Below are positions 23,858 through 34,200 of a DNA stretch of 64,000 nucleotides, in pieces; positions within the stretch are counted from its first letter, which is position 1; each line of letters begins with the position of its first letter. The notes beneath the pieces are model-generated. The model saw only the letters and a program-made list of their open reading frames with translations, ran no database searches and was not told the DNA's origin. The stretch is from Pipra filicauda (lineage: Eukaryota; Chordata; Aves; Passeriformes; Pipridae): positions 1,133,224 to 1,197,223 of the forward strand of contig NW_024104998.1 in the NCBI RefSeq assembly GCF_003945595.2. Direction: 5' to 3'. The position numbers and the translations under genes are program-made.

Positions 23858-24924
23858 GCATGGAGATACTTTACTGCCTTTCCTCTCTTTGTACACTTAC
23901 CTTTCTGCCCTTCTTCTTTTCTCAGTTTCTGAGTATTCTCAGAAAGGACAGACATTCCTCAAGGGCTCACTGAATGTTGCATCTCCTGGGGATTTTCAAA
24001 GAAATGGGGGAGGGAGCAGAAGTATTCAAAGTGAATTGCACTTTTTGATTAGCAGGTCAGTTGTCTTGGCACACTTTGTCCATCCCCTTCACACACTCAT
24101 TGTTCACTTTCAGCAGGGGTGATATCACACTTCTCAGTTGTGGTTCAGCTTGATTTGGTACTGGAAGTTAATATTTATTACAAAGCTTCATATATCTGGT
24201 TCAGTATTACATATGGTCCTTAAGGTTTGTTCATATGATGGGTGTCATCGTTTTTCCTCACAGGGTAAAGATCATTATTCTCCCTCCTGGGGAAACTTTC
24301 TGTTGTGAAAGCTTCTTCATATCGTTTTCCATTACAACATCTTTACATCTTATTGTAAGATGAAAAACAGAGGATCTCCTCAGTTTTCCCTGAAAAGCAT
24401 TTGTAGTTTTGCAATTCTGTGACAGTAGACATACTCTGAGAAAATGAAATTATTTTCTTTCCTTCTAGGGAACACTCACACACACACAGAGAAACCTTCC
24501 TGAGTATTTTCGTCTCATGGCCCAAACTAATAGCCATTCATAGCACACTTTCTTGTTTTCCAGCTCTTAAAATCTCACTGACGCGAGCCTATTACTCTGG
24601 CTTCAGCCATTTTACACTGTGCCAAAACAGATGCTATTGCATCTCAAAACTTCTAGGGTTCAGCTAAAATTTCCCATGACCCTCTTAGTTTGGAAAAAAA
24701 AAAATGGTTCTGGTGGTATTGGTGTTGAAGGTTTTGAGACTCTCAGGAACTTCAGAAACAACTGAATTGCTTTTTGCTGTTTATATGAGGGATCTGCCAA
24801 AATCAGCTCAGAGTCTCTGGCTCCTTTATGTCACGGATTTCCAGTATTTGGAAAATTGCCTATAGCTCTCAGCAAGAATATTAGAGAGCAATATATGCCT
24901 TATAGGATACTGCTACAACATGTT
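23858..24924. other. Intergenic spacer between LTR and CR1 cluster
   Basis: Unique-looking sequence with a short (CA)n run at about 24474-24488. No gene recognised. Confidence 0.75.
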
Positions 24925-25650
24925 TCACAGAATCATAAAATCATTAAGGTTGGAAAAGACCTCCACGATCATCGAGTCCCACCTTTGACAGAACGCCACC
25001 GTATCAACTAAACCATAGCCCTGAGAGCCACATCCAGTCATTTCTTGAACACCTCCAGGAATGGTGACTCCACCCTGGGCTGCCAATTCCAATGCTTAAG
25101 CAACATTTCTGCAAAAAAATACTTCCTAATGACTAACATGAATCTCCCCTGGTGAAGCTTGAGGCTATATCCTCTTGTCCTGTTGCTTGTTACTTGGGAA
25201 AAGACACTAACCCCCACCTTTCAGGTAGTTGTAGAGAGTAATAAGGTCTCCCCTGAGCCTCGTCTGCTCCAGCTCCGTTAGCTGCTTCACACAGGAATCG
25301 TCCACCAGACCCTTCCCCAGCTTTGTTGCCCTTCTCTGGACTCGCTCCAGGACCTCAATGTTTTTATTGTAGTGAGGGGCCCAAAACTGAACACAGGATT
25401 CGAGGCATGGCCTCCCCAGTGCCCAGTACAGAGGGACAGTCACTGCCCTGGTCCTGCTGGCCACACTATGGCTGATACAGGCCAGGTTGCCATTGTCCTT
25501 CTTGGCCACCCGGACACCCTGCTGGCTCATGTTCAGCCCCTGTCTACCAGCACCCCCAGGTTCTCTTCCACTGCACAGCTTTCCAGCCTCTTTCCCTGGC
25601 CTGTAGCACTGCCTGGGGTTATTGTGACCCAGGGGAAGGACCCAGCACCA
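24925..25650 (-). mobile_element. CR1 LINE, 5'-truncated, antisense
   Basis: Begins with the reversed CR1 tail (CAGAATCATAAAATCATTAA) and 3' UTR. It then carries the C-terminal ORF2 part, readable on the minus strand at 25207-25530 with VASRTRAVTVPLYWALGRP and [20 protein letters not shown], the CR1 reverse-transcriptase C-terminal region. Truncated and interrupted, so dead. Confidence 0.92.
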
Positions 25651-25654
25651 TGCT

Positions 25655-26805
25655 GAGTTGGAAGGGACTCACAAAGATCATCTCAGGCACTCAGCAATAG
25701 GACAAGGGGACACGGGCTTAAGCTCTGCCAGGGGAAATTTAAGTTGGATATCAGGAGAAAATTCTTTACAGAGAGAGTAATCAGGCATTGGAATGGGTTG
25801 CCCAGAGAGGTGGTGGATTCACTATCCCTGGAGATTTTTAAATGCAGATTGGACGTGGCACTGAGTGCCATGATCTAGTAAATGGACTGGATTTGGACCG
25901 AGGGTTGGACTCGATGATCTCGGAGGTCTTTTCCAACCCAATCGATTCTATGATTCTATTCTAAGTCCAAGCCTTAGCCTTGCACAGGACCATCCCCAAG
26001 AGTCACACCATGTGCCTGACAATATCATCCAAACACTTCTTGAACTCTGGTGGGCTTGGTGCTGTGAACGCTTTCCTGGGGAGCCTGTTTCAGTAGCCAA
26101 CCACCCTCTGGGTGAGGAGCCTTTTTCCAATATCCAGCCTAAACCTCCCCTGACACAACTTCAGGCCATTCCCTCAGGTGCTGTCCCTGGTCATCACAGA
26201 GATCACTGCTGCCCTCCTCTTCCTCTCAGAAAGAAGTTGTAGACTGAAATGAGGTCTCCTCTCAGTCTTCTCCAGGCTGAACAGACCAAGTGACCTCAGC
26301 CACACCTCATACAGCTTCCCCTCAAGGCCCTTCACCATCTTTGTTGCCCTCGTTTGGCTGCCCCAGTGCAGAGCAGAGCAGGACAATCCCCTCCCTCGAA
26401 CAGCTGGCAATGCTGTGCCTGATGCCCCTCTGGACACGGCTGGCCCTCCTGGCTGCCAGGGCACTGCTGACTCATATTCAATTTCCATTGATCAGGACCC
26501 CCAGGTCCCTTTCCATGGCACTGCTTTCCAGCATTTCATTCCCCAGTCTGTAGGTACATCCAGCACTGCCTCATCCCAGGTGCAGAATCCAGCACTTCCC
26601 CTGTTGAACTTCATATGGTTGGTGATTGTCCAGCCCTCTAATTTGTCAAGGTCTCTCTTCAGGGCCTCCCTGCCTTTGAGGGAGCCAACAGTTCCTCCCA
26701 GTTTTGTGTTGTCTGCAAACCTTCTTAGTCCCATGTCCCAGTCATTTATGAAGATGCTGAAGAGCACTAGGTCTAACATGGAGGCCTGCAGAATCACCTT
26801 GTCTG
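25655..26805 (-). mobile_element. CR1 LINE, antisense, split by a younger CR1
   Basis: The 3' end (GAGTTGGAAGGGACTCACAA, 25655-25682) is separated from its continuation (25961 onward, AAGTCCAAGCC...GCACAGGACCATCCCCAAGA) by a + strand CR1. Minus-strand ORF2 remnants reach the reverse-transcriptase C motif, which reads FADN instead of FADD at 26708-26719. 5'-truncated near 26805. Confidence 0.88.
25690..25960 (+). mobile_element. CR1 LINE 3' fragment nested in antisense CR1
   Basis: About 270 bp of CR1 3' UTR (GGGCTTAAGCTCTGCCAGGG ... GATTCTATGATTCTATT) in + orientation. It resembles the end of the copy at 57636-58965 closely, so it belongs to the same subfamily, and it interrupts the older antisense element. 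Confidence 0.88.
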
Positions 26806-29800
26806 ATAAATATTTTCAAGATACCCAATATTTTTAGGAGTTCATGTGGTTACTGGAGCTGTATCAAGGTTAATACTTTGGTAATTAGGCTAAACTTCCT
26901 GGGTTAGCACATCAGCTGCTTTAGAGACCCTGAAATTACATAGGCTGAATTAGCAAGCTCCCCTATATGGCCTTATTTTTGAGGATCACAGGTAAATGGA
27001 ACACTTCCTCACTGGCTTCATTACATCCCATTAATATAATTTTGCCATTATAGGCATAAGTTTTCCTCACCTAAAAAATTTACTGGTAAAAATATATGTA
27101 TATATTCTGTGCTAGGTAGGACACAGTTCAGTCAAAACAGCAAGAAACAGGTAAATGTGTGCCAGTATATCCAGAGTAGGAAGTGGTGCTGTGCATCAAG
27201 AGCAAGACTTGAGAGTAACAAAACTCCTGCTGAGGATATGATGCCTGCACTATACAAGAATCCTGTCTTCAAAATCAATTTCATATTTATTTCTCAGATG
27301 ACAGACTCACGTTATTTCTGCTGGACTGCTCTTCAGATCAGAACACTGGCGTACTTGTTTTTGCCTGTAGTGAAAAGGAGCATTGAGCTACGTATGGCTG
27401 CTGGGTTTTCTCCTAAGATTTTGACTTCTTTAATCCTGTTTAGTCATTCCAAAGTTCATATTCCTTGGTTAAGAGACCAAATGCATGCTGACCCCGTAGG
27501 ACTTTCAAACATTTTACCATGGTCTGTGTTGAGTCTTTGTCATCTCTATTAGCCCTATCCTGTTAATTTTAAATTTTTTTTGTGTAAAGCAGGTTACTTG
27601 GTTTAAATTTTGAACTCTGGGATGGCTTACTCTTTATCACCATGTAAGAAAATCAGCTTCCCAAAGTGGATTTGAATAATTGTTGGAGAGTTTGAGACGT
27701 GCAGGGAGGTAAGGAAGCAACACTACGTATTTTAAACCAAACTGCCTTTTTTTTCTGTGTTTGCAACCCATTTGCAACTTCCTTTGTGTATGCTTCTGGG
27801 TGGGTGAATTTTCAGCCACACTGACCCTACTACTTTACTTAATTAGCCTTAGTATTGAAGCCTTTCCCCACCTTCTTTTCTTCATCTCAACTTTTCTGTT
27901 TTTTCTGTAGCATTTGGAGATGATTGAACCAAAGTCGCACAAAGTATTAAAAATTTTTGGTTTGGACAGTAGCATAGCAAAATACTGTTTTGTCCTCTAC
28001 TCTTTGCTTATATGATTCTTAAAATGTCATTTACGTATTTTTGGTCTTTTCCATTATAATTTCAAAACTGACTTATTACTAATGTCTAATCTACATCTTT
28101 ACAGATAATTTTAACATTTCCTTTTTAGATTTGATTTATTTTTAGTAGCTTACTCTTTTTCCTTTCAGTGCAGCCCTTAATGTAATATTTTTGTTACAGA
28201 CATCATGTGTCTGCCAAAAATAATAACTGATACTCAGTAGTCCTTCCCCCTAACATCTTCAGAGAAATTACACCAAAGAGTGATCTGGACCCATGCACCT
28301 TGGCCTTTTTGTGTAAATGATGTCCCCATTTAAGACTCCCTCCCAGAAATACATTAACAGAGAACTTCCTAAGTTTGGCATACCACCATAACTCTGATTC
28401 TGTGGTCAGCCCTTGCAAATGACAGATGTGGAAATACCTGAATGTTTTTCTGAGAATGCTGGCATTAATTGTGCAATTTTTTGTCACCTTAGAAAGCTAG
28501 GATAGCACTCGTAGATTGTAAAAGTTGAAAGTAAAGTTTATTATTAACTATGTGTTCACCAGAATATCTTTTAAGAAAAAGTACTTGTTCAGTATCTTCA
28601 CTTTATAACTATTATTTTTTCTTGAAAATGTAAAAACTATGGTGATCTTTACATAGTGGAACTGATCAAGCAACTTGCTTCTCACAGTCCTTACTCCGAA
28701 TAAGAAAGTTTGTTTGGCCCTTGCCAACAAAATGGTTTGTTCTAATGTGGAAGTAATCCGTATTTGCATAGAAGCAAGCCTGAAACTTTGCAAACCAGCT
28801 CAGGCAGATATGGTGGTTTTGGCAAGTGTCCCTGTGATCACTGACAAGCAAACACAATGAGGTGCTATAAAACATCATTAAACTACAAACATATGTAGAG
28901 AAAAGGGTGTATATCCGAACCCATTTTATAGTGCAGAGATAAAGAGCACTAACCAAACCATTCTCTGAGTAATTTCATTATCATTGTACATGAACAATAA
29001 TAAAGAATGAGTTTTGTGCAATATATGTATATTTCTGAAGTGAGTCAAAAAGGTGAAATATTGCACAATATAGAAACTCTTGTTTTCTATAATACGCAAA
29101 GTACAGTTCAGGATTATATGAGAGGATTGTTATCAAATGCTTTATAATAATTTAAAACAAAAGTATTCACCTAAGGCAATATTGTTAAAGAATACAATAA
29201 CTGTCACAGTACTTATTCTCCCAAGACTTATTCTTTGTAAATACGAAAAATATTGGTCTGACAAACAACAGCCTAAGAGACAACCTTTGCGTGTGAGAAA
29301 TTATTCTTCAACATTGTGTCTGGATGAGAAAGAAACTTTCATATCCTTAGGGTATATTTATAATTAGAATGATGTAACTGAATCAAAGATATTGTTTCTT
29401 ACGAAACTGAGACCTATTAGTCTGTGGAGGTTATTTTAGGGTGGGGGAGAGGGGGATTCTAGCTTTATTTCATTATTAAGAAACAATTTTTCTCTATCCT
29501 GGGGATTTTTGTTTGTTTGCTTGCTTTTATTGTCCTTTCATTAGCACCCATTAATTAGTATTCTTCTTCTTCCTTGTGGAAGTATAGATTTTCCTCCTTG
29601 TCCCCGAGTGGCACACACAAGCAGATGGGAAGAGAAGCACCTAGGGCTGCTCTTCCTATCGCTATTTGCTTATTGGTCACTAGATCACACTTGGTACTAA
29701 AGCTGATGTTTCTGCCTTCAATAGCTGCACCTTGAAGTGCCTTCGGGGCTTCTGTGACACCACACAAAGGAGGCACAGGGACTGTTCTGAGAACCTCATG

Positions 29801-30789
29801 AGTCATTCCTGGCAATGACTGACCAAAGGCTCCAGAGTTCAGAAGAGACAGTGTCTTGGGAATTGCTCACAGTGAGTCCTTGTACAGGGTTATGCATTAG
29901 GATGGGTAACACACCTGTGTGTCCTAAAAAGTAAAATCATGAAAAAAATCAATGTAAGTTATAAAAAGACAAGTCTCTGATGCAATACTATCAAGTGGAT
30001 TTTAATATCCTGGTGGAGTTTCCTTTAACCACATGATGTCCATATAAAATGTTGACAGGCTTCTTCATTTTAACTTAGAGCTCAGTTTCAGAATGTTAAA
30101 AAGAAATAAGAAGCTGAGAGAACACGTGGTGCTCCTGAAACAATAGCTACAGTGTGTGTCACACCTAAAGGACCATGACCTAGATGCTGAAAAGGGTAAA
30201 GAAAGGAAGCATTTCTATTTCAGTATTCCAGGCAAACTGTCTTTTTCATTACACAGTGTTAATGCCAAGAACTTCAAATTATTCAGCAGAATTCATCACA
30301 CAATAGAATACATCCCATATGAAAAGGCAGTGCCATAGATTTTGATATTTACCAGAACTGTGGGATGGACAAAAAGAATGTTTCTGAAATACTCTGAATA
30401 TACAGTATTCAAACAGTGATGACAAGGTTAAGTAGGCTGAGAGCTGCACAGCACTTTGCATTTCTGTCTGATTCTTAGCAAGTCAAAATCCTCACCTCCC
30501 TATTTTTACTGGCTTTGATTCACGTTGTCTCCCTGGATATTGGCCTGGCACCTAAGCCAAGGCAGGCAGCTATTTTGCATCATCACCATCACTGCTAACT
30601 TCAGATGAGCTGTGTGGCAAGGCTCCTGGATCCTGTTGCACTCCTGGGGAAATATGCTGCAGGAATTTCATTTGAAGAAGATACAGACTCAGTGTCATTA
30701 AATGTGGAATGTAATACTTGAGGAAGACAGTCACTCTACGCTGTTAAATAAATAGAAGTTTTACGACTATTCTACACGTGTCTGACTCC
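26806..30789. other. Intergenic region upstream of the ITGA2 promoter
   Basis: 4 kb of AT-rich DNA. Open frames at 27109-27552 (+) and 29555-29815 (-) show no similarity I recognise. No repeat family or RNA gene identified. Distal ITGA2 regulatory elements could lie here, but none stand out by eye. Confidence 0.7.
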
Positions 30790-31105
30790 AAAACTCATAA
30801 CAGGGATCCCCACCGCTCCAAAGCGCTGTTGTCTCGTACCCCGGGTCGGGGTCGGGGGTGTCCCGGTCCTGGAGCCCTCCTTCCAGCGCAGCGTCGAGGA
30901 CAGAGCAGGCAGCCTCGGGCACCGCCAGGCGGGACGACCGCGGGAGTCTCTTCTAGGGAATGAAACTGGGGGAGTACCGAGGGAAGCAACTCGTCTGCAG
31001 AACCCGCAAGGGACCTCTGGCCAGCGCAGCGGGTGAGGGGCGAGTGGGTAGGGGACGGGGGAACAGCCTCCGGCCCCTCCTCGCCTGCGAAGTGCAGGGC
31101 GCGTG

Positions 31106-31153
31106 GAGGAGGAGGAGGAGGAGGAGCAAAAGCAGCAGGAGGAGGAGGAGGAG
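31106..31153 (+). repeat. (GGA)n purine repeat in ITGA2 promoter/5' UTR
   Basis: Two runs of GGA triplets, interrupted by GCAAAAGCAGCA, about 100-145 bp upstream of the start codon. Such purine strands can bind Sp1/MAZ-type factors or form triplex structures. Triplet repeats like this often vary in length. Confidence 0.85.
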
Positions 31154-31159
31154 TATTTC

Positions 31160-31166
31160 GGGGCGG
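31160..31166 (+). promoter_or_regulatory. GC box (Sp1-type)
   Basis: GGGGCGG 85-91 bp before the ITGA2 ATG, within the CpG island. Confidence 0.5.
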
Positions 31167-31250
31167 CTCGGAGCAGGTGGCGCTCAGTGGCGCGCTTGGA
31201 AGGGGCCAGTTCGGGACTGGCACTGGCCCGGCCTCGCACCGCACCGCGAC

Positions 31251-31296
31251 ATGGGCTCTGCGAGGGCGGCGCTGCCGCTGCTGCTCCTCGCGCTGG
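31251..31296 (+). CDS. ITGA2: ITGA2 exon 1 (signal peptide)
   Basis: 15 codons, [15 protein letters not shown], plus one base of a split Gly. The donor is gtaggt at 31297. The hydrophobic core, its position in the CpG island and phase 1 match the family. The upstream extension to 30960 would be Arg-rich and would bury the signal peptide. Confidence 0.92.
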
Positions 31297-34200
31297 GTAG
31301 GTCTGTGTGTATGTCTCCCCGCTCTGGGAAGGAAGGACGGAAGGAAGGCAGGCAGGCAGGAGGGAAAGTCTCCCCGCGGGCGAGAGGCGCCAGCCGCGCC
31401 CGGCACGGAGCGGGGGGCGGCCTCCGGCTGCGGCCGCCGCCCCTCAGAGTATGGCGGGGCCGGGCGGGGCGGGCTGGGGGCGCCTGGCTGCGAGCGCCCC
31501 TGCGGTGCTTGGGCGAAGGCCGTGTGTGGTTGTGGCTGTGGCTGTGTGTGAGTGCGATGCATTGGCGGCGTTTTTAAAACAGGTTAAGCTCCCGGAGTGG
31601 CGTGGAGTTCACCTTCCCGTAAATGGAGTGTGTGTGTGCTGGAGTGTGTGTGTGCTGGAGGGAACGGGAACAGTCTGATTTGTGAATTTTCGGTGTATGG
31701 TGATTATACCTTTTTAAACGCGAAGATGATGATCTCGTTGTGAATGCTGTTCCTAATTCGCAAGAGTCCTCTAGGTCTGTTACCACCCCTGTCGGGTAGA
31801 TGTCGCTCCTTGGAAAAGGGCAGGGAAACTTGAACCATCTCTTCCTACTCTTGACTTAATTATCATTACATATATTTTCCTGGGAACTATAAGTCATCAT
31901 AATCACTTGCCATTAGCAAATTCCCAGGCACTTTCAGAGTTTTAATATTGCTATATACTCTCACAAACCCTTAATTAGCAAGTCACGGAAGAGGCAGCAT
32001 GAAAATGAGTTTTCACCGATGAGGTGTTCAAACTTGTTCTTTCAGTAACTATAGCAACCTCTGCAGTGGAATGTGTGGCTGCAGGGTGTGAAATAAAAAC
32101 CAAAAATATTAACCTGTGATGAGATATACAGTGCACAAACAATATGGTAATTTTTTTAAAAAAGAAAAATTCTGAAAAGTACCAATTGGCAAAATTCACT
32201 CCGCACTTTTACCTCATCTATTCCTTATTCTCCTGATTATGGCCACTGCACACCAGGACCATTAACATTCCCTGTAATGTAAAAATGGGGTCGTAGGACT
32301 TGCAAAGGTTTGTAGAGTGGTGCTGAAAGCAGAAGGTAAGGACTAATTGTAAGAGGAGGATTCTCCTGGCATTGAGACTGACAGAGGGGGGATAGGTCTA
32401 TTTTGTCCAGGCCCTATCCATGATTTATCTTAATTTATACATCTGAAAGCTGTCATAATTTTGAATTCAGGTGTGTCATGATGTTTGATGTTAGTGAATA
32501 CAATTACTGAGTTAATACTTACTCGGCCCTTTTTGATCTTGTAGAAGTAAGTTTCAGGATGGGAGCATTTTCCCAGGGTGTTTTTGGAGTCCTACTTATG
32601 GTGGTACTGTTGCAGATACCCCATAATAATTTTCAAATTGATTGAATCAGTTATATTAATTGGATCACATGAGGTGCTTCGTTGTGTCTCCAAATTAAAG
32701 TAAAATTAAGGTGATGGTTAGTAAAGTAGTGGGTTACTCTTTGTTGATGTGTACTTTGTGCCTGTAAAGTCATTAAGACTTTTTAGGTGCTAGAAGAAGA
32801 AGAAATATGCAATAGAACCACTGTTTTGATGATATGACTTTGCTGCTAACCATATTAATTGTTGACCAGAAGGTGTATACCATACAGAAGTAGATTATGT
32901 TGAGAGGAATAAGTGAACTATTTAATAGGATGACCTATGCAACAAAGCCTGAAGCTTTCTGTTGTTACACACTGCTTGTAGGTTTGCCAGGTCTAGTTCT
33001 TTAAATTTACATTTTAAGCATCCAGCTTTTTTCCTTACCCTGTTCTTGAAAGTCAGAGCCAAAACAGCCCAGCTGTCTCCAAGAGTGAAGCCAGTGGAAA
33101 ATACAGTAGCTTTCTTGGGCTCAATTCTGGTAACATTTTCTTTGGAAAGCTCTAGTGCCCTCATGCTTCAGAGGAGATATTTGAAATTTGGCAGGAAGGT
33201 GGTATTTGCATTGTCTACCTAAATTTGGCCAAGCAACAAGTCTTTGGAAAACTGCATTTTTCTCGAAAGAAATGTATGTTTATCAACTTGATTCTAACAA
33301 AAATTATGTTAGAATGCTTGTTATGCACCTTGGTCAGATGTTTCTGTGTGAGATCTTAGGTATACACCTGCAAACACAATAATTTTCTCTCTTGTCTTTT
33401 CATGTTATTTGTTATTTTTACAGCAATCTCCATTGTTGTTTGAGTCACTTTGCTTTCCAGTTTGCTTATGGATCCACTGATTGTCTGTACTGTATGATTT
33501 TAACTGTCTCCTGGGTTTGGATGAAACAGCTTGTTTTGCTTTTTAAGAAAATAATGCACTTCAGTGTCAATTATCAAGTGATAGTGTTGGAGGACCATAC
33601 CTAGTGGAGGAAGTAAAATTTAGGGTGGCCTCACCTGTACTATCTCAGCAGTCCTTCACCTTGAAGCCTATCATGCACCTTTCTCCAGCAACCCAGGACA
33701 TCGATGATACAACTGTAACACATTCTTAACATCTCCACACTGTGAAGTACACATCCCTTGAACTCTAATTCCGAAGTGAAAAATTGCAGCTGAATAAGGG
33801 TTATGCCTTTTGGGCCACTTGAGGGCTATGAGTTCCCTCTGTAGGACGCAGGCAGCCTGAAGGACAAAACAGACCTTTTCAGCAATGGGCTGTAAAGCTG
33901 TATAGAGGGATAGAAAACCCTACTATCAAACTCTTTTTCTTCAGTTCTGGGATGAAAGTTGTGATAATGATATTTAATATGCAAAACTTAGGAAGTGCCT
34001 GAAGTAAGTTAGCCACCTGTATTTGTCTCCCACATATCTATGCATCATGCTGTCGCTGCCTATGGACAGAGGAAGACAGTATGAGGGGAGAAGGAGCTGG
34101 AACTCCAGCCTTGCTTAGTTTTGAAATTAGACAGTTGTCTAATGAATGAGAATGAAAGGTAGCATGAAGAGAAATAAATATTTTTTTTCTTGCAAAAATG

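Larger units (their letters stand above)
30790..31560 (+). promoter_or_regulatory. ITGA2: ITGA2 CpG-island promoter
   Basis: An abrupt change from AT-rich DNA to GC-rich, CpG-dense sequence spanning the region before and after coding exon 1. I see no TATA box within 200 bp upstream of the ATG. A GC box (GGGGCGG, 31160-31166), purine (GGA)n runs and a G-tract cluster downstream fit a CpG-island promoter. The start site cannot be placed exactly. Confidence 0.85.

Noticed and set aside
23218..23896. Open frames over the LTR on both strands
   Set aside because: The region is a non-coding LTR with recognisable ends and promoter. No retroviral gene is present.
25372..26837. + strand open frames across the CR1 cluster
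   Set aside because: They are antisense shadows of CR1 ORF2 remnants.
27109..27552. 147-codon + strand open frame in the intergenic region
   Set aside because: No recognisable domain, signal or conserved block, and base composition like the surrounding non-coding DNA.
29555..29815. Minus-strand open frame of 86 codons between the genes
   Set aside because: It contains plausible-looking sequence but nothing I can match, with no splice sites or neighbours supporting an exon.
30772..31577. Long open frames on both strands (up to 255 codons) in the ITGA2 CpG island
   Set aside because: They are Pro/Arg/Gly/Ala-rich by-products of GC-rich sequence, overlap in several frames, and cover the promoter and exon 1. 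Only the ITGA2 signal peptide frame from 31251 is supported.
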